A stretch of 64,000 nt of DNA from Xanthobacteraceae bacterium (GTDB lineage: Bacteria; Pseudomonadota; Alphaproteobacteria; Rhizobiales; Xanthobacteraceae), in the NCBI GenBank assembly GCA_019635585.1, contig JAHBZE010000002.1, forward strand, positions 124,001-188,000, written 5' to 3'. The notes under the pieces were generated by a model. The model was not told the origin of the DNA. It saw only the letters and a program-made list of their open reading frames with translations, and made no database searches. Positions 27,522 to 36,603 of the stretch are shown here, piece after piece; position 1 is the first letter of the stretch, and each line of letters starts with the position of its first letter. The position numbers were made by a program, and so were the translations under genes.

Positions 27522-28517
27522 CTAGAAATGGCTGTAGGAGCCCTGCCCGAACGCGAGTTCCTCGTTATCGGGTCCCAGAACGGTCACACCCTCGCCCGGC
27601 CCGAACGAGCCGATGGCCGCGACCGGGACACCGGCCTTGCCCGCGGCCTCGGCAAAGGCCGGGTAGCGCTCGGCCGGAATCGCCGCCAGCACCTCGTAAT
27701 CGTCGCCACCGGTGAGAATGTCTCTCAGGTAGCCGGCGGCATATTCGAGCGCATCGTAAGCCGCATTCGAGAGCGGCAGCTTGGAGGTTTCGATTCGCGC
27801 ACTCGCGCCCGAAACATGCGCGAGCTTCGCGAGATCGCCGACAAGCCCGTCGGAAATGTCCATCGCCGCGTTCGCATGGTCGCGAAGCAGCGTTGCCAGC
27901 GCCATACGTGGCTCCGGCACGCGATAACGCGTCTTCAGATAGTCGAGTTGCTCGTAGGTGAGTTGCGCAAGCGCCGTGTCGCCCTTCACGACGCGAAGGC
28001 CGAGCGCACCGTCACCGATGGTTCCTGAAACGACGACAAGATCGCCGGGTTTCGCGCCTGCCCGCTTCACCATTTTCCCGGACGGAACCTTTCCCATTGC
28101 GGTAATCGAGATGGAAAGCGGTCCGGGCGTTTTCGTGGTGTCGCCACCGAGCAGCGGACAATTGAATGCCGCGCAATCCTCGCCCAGCCCGCGCGAAAAC
28201 GCTTCGATCCATTTCTCTTCAACCGCACCGGGAAAAGAAATCGCAAGCAGCGCGCCGATCGGCTCCGCGCCCTTCGCCGCGAGATCGGACAGATTCACGC
28301 GCAGCGCCTTCTTTCCAATCGTATCTGCCGGATCGTCCGCGAAGAAATGCACGTCCGCGACAATCATGTCGGCCGTCAGCACGAGGTCGTGTCCCGCGGG
28401 TGGCGTGAGACAGGCCGCGTCATCCGAAAGCGAAAGCGCGCCGGGATGCGAAGCGAGCGGTTTGAAGAAGCGCTCGATCAGCTTGTCCTCGCCGCTCGGC
28501 TGCCGCTTCATACCCAT
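27522..28517 (-). CDS. thiL: Thiamine-monophosphate kinase
   Basis: A 331-residue PurM-like ATP-dependent kinase making thiamine pyrophosphate from TMP. Motifs: LSDDAACLTPPAGHDLVLTADMIV, then FADDPADTIGKKALRVNLSDLAAKGA (the Mg/ATP site), GDTTKTPGPLSISITAMG, and AMDISDGLVGDLAKL with TGGDDYEVL. It starts 1 bp after the nusB stop, so it is the last gene of the nrdR-ribD-ribE-ribH-nusB-thiL run. No TPP riboswitch is visible upstream. Confidence 0.95.
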   Translation of the reverse strand: MGMKRQPSGEDKLIERFFKPLASHPGALSLSDDAACLTPPAGHDLVLTADMIVADVHFFADDPADTIGKKALRVNLSDLAAKGAEPIGALLAISFPGAVEEKWIEAFSRGLGEDCAAFNCPLLGGDTTKTPGPLSISITAMGKVPSGKMVKRAGAKPGDLVVVSGTIGDGALGLRVVKGDTALAQLTYEQLDYLKTRYRVPEPRMALATLLRDHANAAMDISDGLVGDLAKLAHVSGASARIETSKLPLSNAAYDALEYAAGYLRDILTGGDDYEVLAAIPAERYPAFAEAAGKAGVPVAAIGSFGPGEGVTVLGPDNEELAFGQGSYSHF

Positions 28518-28518
28518 C

Positions 28519-28983
28519 TTAGTTTGAAAAGTCCTTTGGACGCGCCGTCCGCGCGAGTTTGTCGAGCACTGCGTTCACCATGCCGACGTCGTCCTTGTCG
28601 AGGAACGCCGCCGCCACATCGACATACTCGCTCACCACCGCGCGCACGGGAATGTCGTTACGGTGATAAAGCTCGTAGGCGCCTGCGCGCAGCGTCGCGC
28701 GCAGCACGCTTTCGACGCGCTTCAAGGGCCAGCCGTCGTTCAGCGTCTGATCGATCACCGGATCGAGCGTGAGCTGCTCGCGCACCACGCCTTCGACCAC
28801 GTCGCGAAAATGCTTTTCTTCCGCTTCCTCGTAACGCTCGCCTTCGATCTCGCGCCCGATCCAGTGCCGCTCGAATTCAGAGAGCACGTTCGGTAGCGGC
28901 GAAGCGGCAATATCCATCTGGTAGAGCGCCTGCACCGCGGCGAGACGGGCCGCGCTTCTTTCCTTCAGCGAGGTCTTGGCCAT
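28519..28983 (-). CDS. nusB: Transcription antitermination factor NusB
   Basis: A 154-residue all-helical protein that binds boxA RNA with S10 in rRNA antitermination. RSAARLAAVQALYQMDIA is the conserved N-terminal helix. VESVLRATLRAGAYELYHRNDIPVRAVVSEYVDVAAAF and DDVGMVNAVLDKLAR are diagnostic. It has 1-bp gaps to ribH upstream and thiL downstream. The ribH-nusB pairing is widespread in bacteria. Confidence 0.96.
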   Translation of the reverse strand: MAKTSLKERSAARLAAVQALYQMDIAASPLPNVLSEFERHWIGREIEGERYEEAEEKHFRDVVEGVVREQLTLDPVIDQTLNDGWPLKRVESVLRATLRAGAYELYHRNDIPVRAVVSEYVDVAAAFLDKDDVGMVNAVLDKLARTARPKDFSN

Positions 28984-28984
28984 G

Positions 28985-29458
28985 TCAGCGGCCGATCTGG
29001 GCGCGGGCGATACGGATCAGCGCGAGCGCAGCGGACGCCGCTTGCCCGCCGATATTGCCTTCCGTGCGCCGTGCGCGGACCCAGGCCTGCTCCTCGTTCT
29101 CGACGGTGAGGATGCCGTTTGCCACCGCGATCCGCCGGTCGACACCGAGCCGCATCAGGGCATGCGCGGATTCATAAGAGACGATGCCGAAGTGTTCGGT
29201 TTCCCCGCGGATGACGCAGCCGAGCGCGACGATGCCTTCGTAGCGGCCGGAGCCGATCGCGATCGAAGCCGCGACCGGAATTTCGAGCGCGCCCGGAACG
29301 CTGATACGGTCGGCGCGCGCCTTGGCTTCCTCGATCCGCGCGAGCGCACCGGCGACCAGTTCGTCCGCGATCGCTTCATGAAAGCGCGCGTCGATGACCA
29401 GAAGCTTCGCGCCCTGGATCGGGGTTTCGGCGACTAACGGAGCGGGTTTGAATGCCAT
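28985..29458 (-). CDS. ribH: 6,7-dimethyl-8-ribityllumazine synthase
   Basis: A 157-residue riboflavin-pathway enzyme that joins the pyrimidinedione with dihydroxybutanone phosphate. VIDARFHEAIADELVAGAL is followed by VPGALEIPVAASIAIGSGRYEGIVALGCVIRGETEHF, in which GETEHF carries the catalytic His region. The end has NGILTVENEEQAWVRA and GNIGGQAASAALAL. ATG 29458 gives the normal length; upstream in-frame codons overlap the ribE region. It lies 19 bp after ribE. Confidence 0.96.
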   Translation of the reverse strand: MAFKPAPLVAETPIQGAKLLVIDARFHEAIADELVAGALARIEEAKARADRISVPGALEIPVAASIAIGSGRYEGIVALGCVIRGETEHFGIVSYESAHALMRLGVDRRIAVANGILTVENEEQAWVRARRTEGNIGGQAASAALALIRIARAQIGR

Positions 29459-29477
29459 AACCGAGCCGATACAGCCC

Positions 29478-30086
29478 TTATTTATATTCGGCAAGCCGCG
29501 CGACATAGCGCGCGAGCTGGTCAACTTCGAGGTTCACCTTGTCGCCGGCCTTGAGGCCGTTCCAGTTCGTGACATGGAGCGTATGCGGAATGAGATGGAC
29601 GGAAAACTCGTTTCCCTTCACCTCGTTTACGGTGAGCGAAATGCCGTCGAGCGCCGCCGAGCCTTTGACCGCGATGTAGCGCGCGAGCGCCGCGGGCGCG
29701 CGTAGCGTGATCTTCGACGATTGGTCGAAATCCTCGCGCGAAACGACTTCCGCGATGCCATCGACATGGCCGCTGACCAGATGCCCGCCGAGTTCGTCGC
29801 CGACCTTCAGCGAGCGCTCGAGATTGACCTTTTTATTTGACTTCCATTCGCCCGCGGTGGTGATGCGCAACGTCTCCGGCCCGACTTCGGCCTCGAACCA
29901 GTCTTCGTCGCGTGCGACCACGGTGAGGCAGATGCCGTTGACCATAATCGACGCGCCAAGATCGATGGTCTTCGCGTCGTAGCGCGTCGCGATCCGGAGC
30001 CGCTTCAGGTTTGCCTTGGACGCAGGATCGTAGCGGCCGGTTTCAGACCGGATCACGCCGACATCGGTGACGATTCCAGTAAACAT
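29478..30086 (-). CDS. ribE: Riboflavin synthase alpha chain
   Basis: A 202-residue protein with two similar beta-barrel halves that dismutates lumazine to riboflavin. It begins MFTGIVTDVGVIRSETG. The first repeat contains GASIMVNGICLTVV, and the second GSAALDGISLTVNEV. HLVSGHVDGIAEVVSRED is the loop between them, with the active-site His region. The gene follows ribD by 3 bp. The naming ribE/ribC varies between organisms. Confidence 0.96.
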   Translation of the reverse strand: MFTGIVTDVGVIRSETGRYDPASKANLKRLRIATRYDAKTIDLGASIMVNGICLTVVARDEDWFEAEVGPETLRITTAGEWKSNKKVNLERSLKVGDELGGHLVSGHVDGIAEVVSREDFDQSSKITLRAPAALARYIAVKGSAALDGISLTVNEVKGNEFSVHLIPHTLHVTNWNGLKAGDKVNLEVDQLARYVARLAEYK

Positions 30087-30089
30087 CTT

Positions 30090-31244
30090 CTACTTCCGGA
30101 ACAGGCGGACCATGCGATCCGGCCCCAGCATCCGCTCCTCGATCATCTTCAGTTTTGGCGAAGCGAGCAACGCCTCAAGCGGCATATTCTCGATTGCGTC
30201 GATGGCCTCCGCGCCGAGCAGAACCGGCGCTTCCACCACCACCGCTTCGTCGACGAGATCGCTCTGCAACAGCGACGCCGACAGCATCGGCCCGCCTTCA
30301 ACCAGGAGCCGCGTGATGCCGCGGCTGCCGAGCTCGCGCATCGCATCCGCGATCACGGGTTTCCGATATTTATCTTTCGTAATCTGAACGCGGATAACTT
30401 CCGCGCCCGCCTCCTCCAGCGCCTTCTGCTTGGCCGCATCGGCGGTCTCGCCCGCAATCACGATCAGCTTGCGTGCCTTCGCGCTCTGCACCAGCGCGCT
30501 ATCAAGTGGGATGCGAAGCGCGCCGTCGAGCACGACGCGGATCGGCGAGCGGTCCTCCATGCCCGGCAACCGGCAATCGAGTTTCGGATTGTCGGCGAGC
30601 ACCGTGCCGCTACCGACCATGATCGCATCGGAAGTCGCGCGCAGGATATGCGCTTCCGCCATCGAAACTGTGCCGGAAATCCGAGCAGGCTTGCGCCCGG
30701 CGAGGCCGCTCTTGCCGTCGGCGGACGCGGCAATTTTCAAAATGATATGCGGGCGGCCGTCGCGCACGCGTCGGAAGTGCCCCGCGTGGTCGATCTTGGC
30801 CTGCGCCGCGCCGACACCGACGATAGTTTCTATGCCCGCGTCGCGTAAGATTCGTATGCCGTTGCCGGAAACGAGCGGGTTCGGGTCTTCGATTGCGATC
30901 ACGACGCGGCCGACCTGCGCGGAAACGAGCGCATTCGCGCACGGCGGCGTCTTCGACTGATGCGCGCAAGGCTCGAGCGTGACGTACATCGTAGCGCCCT
31001 TCGCGGCATCGCCCGCGGCTTTCAGCGCTTCGGTCTCGGCATGCGGCCTGCCGCCGCGCGCGGTGACGCCACGCGAAACGATCACCGGCTCCGCGCCGTT
31101 CGTCTTCACGACGATTGCGCCGACCGAAGGATTGGGCGCGGCCATGCCCATGTTGCGCCGGCCGAAATTGAGCGCGGCGTCCATGAAGCGCACATCGTCG
31201 GTGCCGGTCTGCGCCATCCAGTTCGAAAGCAGGAGCGCACTCAT
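30090..31244 (-). CDS. ribD: Bifunctional riboflavin deaminase/reductase RibD
   Basis: A 384-residue fusion. The N-terminal pyrimidine deaminase (residues ~12-150) has zinc ligands in GGRPHAETEALKAAG and TLEPCAHQSKTPPCANALV (HAE and PCxxxxxxPPC). The C-terminal reductase (~160-380) has RPHIILKIAASADGKSGL and GSRGITRLLVEGGPMLSASLL. Together they carry out the second and third riboflavin steps. The first ATG at 31244 is used; an in-frame ATG at 31217 (MAQTGTDDVRFMDAAL) would also preserve the deaminase. nrdR ends 8 bp upstream. Confidence 0.95.
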   Translation of the reverse strand: MSALLLSNWMAQTGTDDVRFMDAALNFGRRNMGMAAPNPSVGAIVVKTNGAEPVIVSRGVTARGGRPHAETEALKAAGDAAKGATMYVTLEPCAHQSKTPPCANALVSAQVGRVVIAIEDPNPLVSGNGIRILRDAGIETIVGVGAAQAKIDHAGHFRRVRDGRPHIILKIAASADGKSGLAGRKPARISGTVSMAEAHILRATSDAIMVGSGTVLADNPKLDCRLPGMEDRSPIRVVLDGALRIPLDSALVQSAKARKLIVIAGETADAAKQKALEEAGAEVIRVQITKDKYRKPVIADAMRELGSRGITRLLVEGGPMLSASLLQSDLVDEAVVVEAPVLLGAEAIDAIENMPLEALLASPKLKMIEERMLGPDRMVRLFRK

Positions 31245-31252
31245 GCGCGCGC

Positions 31253-31726
31253 CTACTCGGCGCCTTTCGGCCGCTCGCCGTCGGCAAGCTCGCCGAGCAC
31301 GTCTTCGAAATCCTTGGGATCGCGGAAGTTGCGATAGACCGACGCGAAGCGCACGTAAGCGACGTCGTCGAGCTGCTTCAGCCCGTCCATCACGAGTTCG
31401 CCGATCGTCTCGGAGGTGACCTCCTCGTCGCCGGAGCTCTCCAGTCGCCGCACGATACCCGACACCATCTGGTCGATGCGCGCGGGATCGACCGGCCGCT
31501 TGCGCAGCGCGACCTGTACCGAGCGCAGCAGTTTATCGCGATCGAACGGCGTGCGGCGGCCGTTGCGCTTCAAGACGGTGAGTTCGCGCAACTGTACGCG
31601 CTCGAACGTCGTGAAACGCTGGCCGCATTGCGAACACACGCGGCGGCGGCGGATCGCAGCCGAATCTTCGGTCGGCCGCGAGTCCTTCACTTGCGTATCC
31701 GCGTTACCGCAGAACGGGCACCGCAT
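31253..31726 (-). CDS. nrdR: Transcriptional repressor NrdR
   Basis: A 157-residue ATP/dATP-sensing repressor of ribonucleotide reductase genes. The zinc ribbon [17 protein letters not shown] ... [21 protein letters not shown] is followed by the ATP cone ([22 protein letters not shown], ending [15 protein letters not shown]). It comes 26 bp after glyA; glyA-nrdR-ribD order is common in this group. No NrdR box was looked for successfully in the window. Confidence 0.96.
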   Translation of the reverse strand: MRCPFCGNADTQVKDSRPTEDSAAIRRRRVCSQCGQRFTTFERVQLRELTVLKRNGRRTPFDRDKLLRSVQVALRKRPVDPARIDQMVSGIVRRLESSGDEEVTSETIGELVMDGLKQLDDVAYVRFASVYRNFRDPKDFEDVLGELADGERPKGAE

Positions 31727-31752
31727 GATCTATGCCCTCGCCTTCGCTTCGC

Positions 31753-33060
31753 TCACTGATAGATCGGAAAACGGTCGAGCAGTTTCGTCACCTTCTCGCG
31801 CACCGCGCCCTCGACCGCCGAGTCCTCGTCGGCGCCCTTCTGCGACAGCACGTTCAGCACTTCGGCGATGTAATCGCCGACCTGCTGGAATTCCTTCACG
31901 CCGAAACCGCGCGTGGTACAGGCCGGGCTCCCGAGCCGGATGCCTGACGCGACGGCGGGCTTCTCCGGGTCGAACGGAATGCCGTTCTTGTTGCAGGTGA
32001 TATAGGCGCGGCCGAGCGCGTTCTCGGAAATCTTTCCGGTCAGCCGTTTCGGACGCAGATCGACCAGCATCACATGCGTGTCGGTGCCGCCGGAGACGAT
32101 GTCGAAGCCATGCGCGCGGAGTTTTTCCGCGAGCGCTTTCGCATTCTCAACCACGTTCTTGGCGTAGAGCTTGTAGGCTGGCTGCAACGCCTCGCCGAAG
32201 GCAACCGCCTTGCCCGCGATCACATGCATCAGAGGCCCGCCCTGCAATCCGGGGAACACTGCCGAGTTGATCTTCTTCGCGAGCGCTTCGTCGTTCGTGA
32301 GCACCAGACCACCGCGCGGACCGCGCAGCGTCTTGTGCGTGGTCGCGGTCACGATATGTGCATGCGGGAACGGCGAAGGATGCGCGCCGCCCGCGACGAG
32401 GCCCGCGAAGTGCGCCATGTCCACCATGAACACTGCGCCGACGCTGTCGGCGATCTTGCGGAAGCGCGCAAAATCGATCTGCCGCGGATAGGCCGAGCCG
32501 CCCGCCACAATCATCTTCGGCTGGTGTTCCTTCGCGAGTTGCTCGACCGCGTCATAATCGATGCGGTGATCGTCCGGACGCACGCCGTACGGCACCGCCT
32601 TGAACCACTTGCCCGACATGTTCACAGGCGAACCGTGTGTCAGATGTCCGCCCGCGGCCAGGTTGAGCCCGAGGAAAGTATCGCCCGGCTTCATCACCGC
32701 CATGAAGGCCGCCTGGTTCGCCTGGCTGCCGGAATTCGGCTGCACGTTGGCAAAGCCGCAGCCGAACAGCTTCTTCGCACGCTCGATCGCGACCGTCTCG
32801 ACGATGTCGACCCACTTGCAGCCGCCGTAATAACGATTGCCCGGATAGCCTTCGGCATATTTGTTGGTGAGCACCGAACCCTGCGCTTCGAGCACGGCCT
32901 TGGAGACGATGTTCTCCGACGCGATCAGTTCGATCTCGTGCCGCTGGCGGCCGAGTTCGCCCTTCACCGCGCCGAAGATTTCGGGATCGCTCTGTTCGAG
33001 CGTGGCGGTGAAAAAGCGGTTCGCATCGTTGCGATCCGCCATCGGATCGGTCGCGGGCAT
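31753..33060 (-). CDS. glyA: Serine hydroxymethyltransferase
   Basis: A 435-residue PLP enzyme converting serine plus THF to glycine plus 5,10-methylene-THF. The PLP lysine is K243 in [36 protein letters not shown] and [12 protein letters not shown] are signatures. ATG 33060 is clear because GGCCAGGAGGCCGAA precedes it; the in-frame ATG-type extension to 33108 would put that ribosome site inside the gene. It is the first gene of the run to nrdR and the rib genes. Confidence 0.97.
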   Translation of the reverse strand: MPATDPMADRNDANRFFTATLEQSDPEIFGAVKGELGRQRHEIELIASENIVSKAVLEAQGSVLTNKYAEGYPGNRYYGGCKWVDIVETVAIERAKKLFGCGFANVQPNSGSQANQAAFMAVMKPGDTFLGLNLAAGGHLTHGSPVNMSGKWFKAVPYGVRPDDHRIDYDAVEQLAKEHQPKMIVAGGSAYPRQIDFARFRKIADSVGAVFMVDMAHFAGLVAGGAHPSPFPHAHIVTATTHKTLRGPRGGLVLTNDEALAKKINSAVFPGLQGGPLMHVIAGKAVAFGEALQPAYKLYAKNVVENAKALAEKLRAHGFDIVSGGTDTHVMLVDLRPKRLTGKISENALGRAYITCNKNGIPFDPEKPAVASGIRLGSPACTTRGFGVKEFQQVGDYIAEVLNVLSQKGADEDSAVEGAVREKVTKLLDRFPIYQ

Positions 33061-33140
33061 TTCGGCCTCCTGGCCAGACAAGGTTGAAAACGGGCTTCGG
33101 CCTAACATAGCCGACCCCCAAAATGAAGCATGAGCGGCGC

Positions 33141-33335
33141 TTAGCTGCCCCTATCCATTGCGAGCTTGCGCCTGAGCTTGGCGATCGCAACCTGTTCGAG
33201 GCTCTGCGGGCTGGCGCTGGCCGGGCCCATGACTACGACCTCGGTACCGGTCGCGACATCGACTGCCGCCACGCGGACCACGCTCCCGACCGGGCGCATT
33301 TCCACGATGACTTCGCCTTCGCCCTTGCTGGGCAT
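33141..33335 (-). CDS. DUF6898-like small protein upstream of glyA
   Basis: A 64-residue protein: [40 protein letters not shown], then a basic helix [15 protein letters not shown]. It matches my memory of the small beta-strand protein (DUF6898) found before glyA in Rhizobiales. It lies 80 bp upstream of glyA on the same strand. An overlapping 85-codon frame on the same strand has no such pattern and is rejected. Function unknown. Confidence 0.65.
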   Translation of the reverse strand: MPSKGEGEVIVEMRPVGSVVRVAAVDVATGTEVVVMGPASASPQSLEQVAIAKLRRKLAMDRGS

Positions 33336-33515
33336 GCTGATAAGCCCCGAGTCGCTGCGAAGTCACCATGCGTCTCGCGCCGACCCTCCGCAAGGCGACG
33401 CCCGCCATACGGCCTAAACCATTGGCGTTACGCTCAAAATATGGGCTTCACCGAATCCGTGCGCGCACGTCTTATCGGACAGAATTGATTCCATGAGATT
33501 CGCCGGAGAATGCTG

Positions 33516-35855
33516 ATGCCGGACCCTACCGGCACGAGATTGCCTGTCCTGAAGCTGCCCACGCTGCGCATCGCGCTGCCGGTGTTCCTTGCCTCCGCGC
33601 TGACCGGCTACGCGACGCTTTATTTCGGCATCGTGCCCGGGCTCGCCGCCGCGGGGCTGCTCGCCTTCCTCGGCGCCTGGCTCGTGGACCGCAAATACGG
33701 CTCGCTCACCGACGCGATCGCGCGCATCTCGCAAGGCGACCGCTTCGCGGAGTTGCCGGCGGCTTCCGACAGCCCGACGTTCGAGAAGCTCGCCGCCGCC
33801 GCCGAGGCAATGCGAAAGACCCTGCTCGACTCCGATGCGCTCGCCGCCGACCAGCGCTCGCAACAGGACGAGGCGCGGCTGCGCCACGCGGGCCGCGTGT
33901 TCTTCACCAGGAAATTCCGTTCTGCGATCGACGAGGTGCTGACGACCTTCGCGGCTGCAGGCGAAGAAATCCGCGTTACCGCGAGCGAGCTCGCCGACCG
34001 CAATGTCCGCATGCGCGCGCAAGTGTCCGATGCCTCCGCAACCGCCTCCTCCGCCGCGCGCGACTCCGAAGCGGTAGCCGCGTCCGCGAACAAGCTTTTG
34101 AAGCTGCTCGACGATTCTTCGGTCCAGATTTCCGCCGCGCAAAGCGCGACCGAAGAAACAATCTCCAATCTCGAACGTACCGACGGCATCGTGCGCAGTC
34201 TGTCGGCTGCGGCACTCGAAATCGACGAGGTCGTCAAATCCATTCAGGCAATCGCCGACAAAACTTCGCTGCTTGCGCTGAATGCGCATATCGAGGCGTC
34301 GCGCGCCGGTGAAGCCGGCAAAGGCTTCTCGGTGGTCGCGAGCGAAGTCAAAGCGCTCGCCGCGCAGACCGCCAAAGCGACCGGCAACATCGACGCGCAG
34401 ATCAACGACATTCAAAAGGCGGTCGAAGATACGGTGAGCGCGATCAACGCGGTCTCCGAAAGCGTCGGAGCCATGAGCCAGACGAGCCGCATCATGACGG
34501 CGAACCTCGACCATCAGGCCGAAGAGTTGCGCCATATCTCCGATCGCGCGGCCCTTGTCGCGGGCGGCGTCGGCGGCGCATTGCCGGAAATTTCTTCAGC
34601 CGTCTCGCAGGTCGAGGATGCGGGCGAGTCCGTTCTCACCACGGCGAACGACCTGATCGACCGCTCGCAATGGATGCTGGACGCGGTCGAGCGCTATTTC
34701 GCGAACCTTGATAGCGGCGCGATCAAGGTCGGTATCCTGCATTCGCTCTCCGGCACCATGACCGCGAGCGAGCGCCCACTGCAATCGCTGCTCGTCATGC
34801 TGATCGAACAGTTGAACGAGCGCGGCGGGCTTCTGGGCCGCCCGGTCGAAGCGGTTATCATGAACCCGCGTTCCGACTGGAAACTCTACGCCGATCAGGC
34901 GCGCACGATGCTCACCGAGCATCAGGTCGCGGCGATCTTCGGCTGCTGGACCTCCGCTTCGCGCAAGCAAGTACTGCCCATCGTCGAATGGGCGAACGGA
35001 ATTCTGTTCTATCCGAGCCAATATGAAGGCGAGGAACAGTCGCCGAATATTTTTTACACCGGCGGTACGCCGCGCCAGCAGGCGCTGCCCGCAATCGACT
35101 ATCTGCGGCGCATGCATCGCCGAAAGTTTTTTCTTCTCGGCACCGACTACATTTATCCGCGCACGACCAACGCAATCATCCGCGGTTATCTCGCGCAGTC
35201 CGGTATTTCGGGCGACGATGTACAGGAAGTATTCGCCCCGTTCGGCCAGACCGAATGGAAGAACACGGTCGCTGATCTGCGCCGCTTCGCGGCGGGCGGC
35301 GAGTCCGCGGTGATCTCGACCCTGTCCGGCGACTCCAACGTGCACTTCTATCGCGAGTTTACGCGCGCCGGTCTCACCGCCGACGTGTTGCCCGTCATGT
35401 CGCTATCGATCGGCGAAGCCGAGTTACCCGCGCTGCCGCGCGTCAACATGACCGGCCACTATGTAGCGTGGAACTATCTCCACGAGATGGACAGCCGCAC
35501 CAACCGCGATTTCATTTCCGCGTGGCGCGATTTCTCCCGCGACCCCAAAGCGGTCGCTAACGACCCGATGGAAGCGACCTGGATCGGCTTCAACCTCTGG
35601 GCGGCTGCCGTGGAGAAAGCCGGCACCATCGACCCGAACAAGGTACGCGAAGCATTGAACGGACTCACGCTCGACGCGCCGAGCGGCTTCCGCGTACTGA
35701 TGGATCGCGAGAACCATCATCTGCACAAGCCCGCCGCCATCGGCCGCATCGACCGGCTTGGCACGATCCAGCCGATCTGGATTTCCGGCGACGTGCTGCC
35801 GCCCGAACCGTGGAGCCCGTGGCTGCGCGCGAACACGAAAAACGCGGCGGCATAA
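33516..35855 (+). CDS. Chemoreceptor-type signalling domain fused to UrtA-like urea/amide-binding domain
   Basis: A 779-residue fusion. Residues 17-57 form a tight two-helix membrane hairpin. Residues ~60-125 are a linker. Residues ~130-385 are an MCP signalling coiled coil with the canonical tip IADKTSLLALNAHIEASRAG and GKGFSVVASEVKALA. Residues ~402-775 form a Peripla_BP_5 domain very like the urea ABC binding protein UrtA: IKVGILHSLSGTMTASERPL, IFGCWTSASRKQVLPIVEW and LFYPSQYEGEEQSPNIFYTGG. With no TM between them, the ligand domain should be cytoplasmic, as in AmiC. ATG 33516 has GGAG 7 nt upstream; ATG 33510 does not. No che genes are in the window. Confidence 0.9.
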   Translation: MPDPTGTRLPVLKLPTLRIALPVFLASALTGYATLYFGIVPGLAAAGLLAFLGAWLVDRKYGSLTDAIARISQGDRFAELPAASDSPTFEKLAAAAEAMRKTLLDSDALAADQRSQQDEARLRHAGRVFFTRKFRSAIDEVLTTFAAAGEEIRVTASELADRNVRMRAQVSDASATASSAARDSEAVAASANKLLKLLDDSSVQISAAQSATEETISNLERTDGIVRSLSAAALEIDEVVKSIQAIADKTSLLALNAHIEASRAGEAGKGFSVVASEVKALAAQTAKATGNIDAQINDIQKAVEDTVSAINAVSESVGAMSQTSRIMTANLDHQAEELRHISDRAALVAGGVGGALPEISSAVSQVEDAGESVLTTANDLIDRSQWMLDAVERYFANLDSGAIKVGILHSLSGTMTASERPLQSLLVMLIEQLNERGGLLGRPVEAVIMNPRSDWKLYADQARTMLTEHQVAAIFGCWTSASRKQVLPIVEWANGILFYPSQYEGEEQSPNIFYTGGTPRQQALPAIDYLRRMHRRKFFLLGTDYIYPRTTNAIIRGYLAQSGISGDDVQEVFAPFGQTEWKNTVADLRRFAAGGESAVISTLSGDSNVHFYREFTRAGLTADVLPVMSLSIGEAELPALPRVNMTGHYVAWNYLHEMDSRTNRDFISAWRDFSRDPKAVANDPMEATWIGFNLWAAAVEKAGTIDPNKVREALNGLTLDAPSGFRVLMDRENHHLHKPAAIGRIDRLGTIQPIWISGDVLPPEPWSPWLRANTKNAAA

Positions 35856-35859
35856 AAAA

Positions 35860-35886
35860 AGCCCCGGCGTTTCGCCGGGGCTGTTT
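35860..35886. terminator. Intrinsic terminator
   Basis: AGCCCCGGCG (35860-35869), loop TTT, CGCCGGGGCT (35873-35882), followed by GTTTG. An A run precedes the stem, so it also works for the convergent MarR gene on the other strand. Confidence 0.92.
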
Positions 35887-35908
35887 GTTGGAATGCGTCG
35901 CCGATTTC

Positions 35909-36421
35909 TTAGAGGCGATAGAGAATCTGGTCGGTCCAGAAGCGCTCGAGACGCTGCAGCGCCTTGTTGAGCACCTGAAGATCCTGCGAGCCGATGCCGC
36001 CGACTTTCTCCAGCGTGCGCACGTGCTTCTGGTAAAGGTTCTCGACGATCTCGTGGACCTCTTTGCCCTTTTCGGTGAGGCTGATGCGTACCGAGCGGCG
36101 GTCGACCCGCGAACGCTGGTGATGCAGATAGCCCATCTCGACGAGCTTCTTGAGGTTATAGGAAACGTTCGAGCCGAGATAATAACCGCGCGTGCGCAGT
36201 TCTCCGGCCGTCAGTTCGCTGCCGCCGATATTGAACAGCAAGAGCGCCTGCACGCTGTTGATGTCCGAGGTGCCGCGACGATCGAATTCGTCCTTGATCA
36301 CGTCGAGCAGACGGCGATGCAGCCGCTCCACCAGCGTCAACGCCTCGAGATACGGCGTTTTCAGCTCCTCGTATGATTCAAGCGTCTCTGCGGCTTGCGC
36401 CGCGCGCGCTACGTTCTTCAT
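35909..36421 (-). CDS. ldtR: MarR-family regulator, LdtR-like
   Basis: A 170-residue winged-helix regulator. ESYEELKTPYLEALTLVERLHRRLLDVIKDEFDRRG and DINSVQALLLFNIGGSELTAGELRTRGYYLGSNVSYNLKKLVEMGY closely match, from memory, LdtR of Sinorhizobium and Candidatus Liberibacter, which controls an L,D-transpeptidase gene and osmotic-stress tolerance. RSRVDRRSVRISLTEKG is the wing. The gene lies alone between the terminator at 35860 and the CDF gene. The symbol is by similarity only; no ldtP target is in this window. Confidence 0.78.
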   Translation of the reverse strand: MKNVARAAQAAETLESYEELKTPYLEALTLVERLHRRLLDVIKDEFDRRGTSDINSVQALLLFNIGGSELTAGELRTRGYYLGSNVSYNLKKLVEMGYLHHQRSRVDRRSVRISLTEKGKEVHEIVENLYQKHVRTLEKVGGIGSQDLQVLNKALQRLERFWTDQILYRL

Positions 36422-36603
36422 GTTCTACGCCCCGTGTGTTCGTTCTTGCTTGGCGGATTTTAATCCGCTCGTTGATGCATCTTTGTACACAAGACGCGAA
36501 AAGGAAGCCTTAAATTGAATGATAAATGGATCGTCAGGAATCAGCCTTGCCAATTCCTTTATGAAGCGCCGAAAAGCCTTGTAAATTGCGGTCTTGTCGC
36601 GTT

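Noticed and set aside
28985-33060. FMN or TPP riboswitch ahead of the rib/thi genes
   Set aside because: Intergenic gaps in the run are 1-26 bp, too short for these aptamers, and no conserved aptamer core is visible upstream of glyA.
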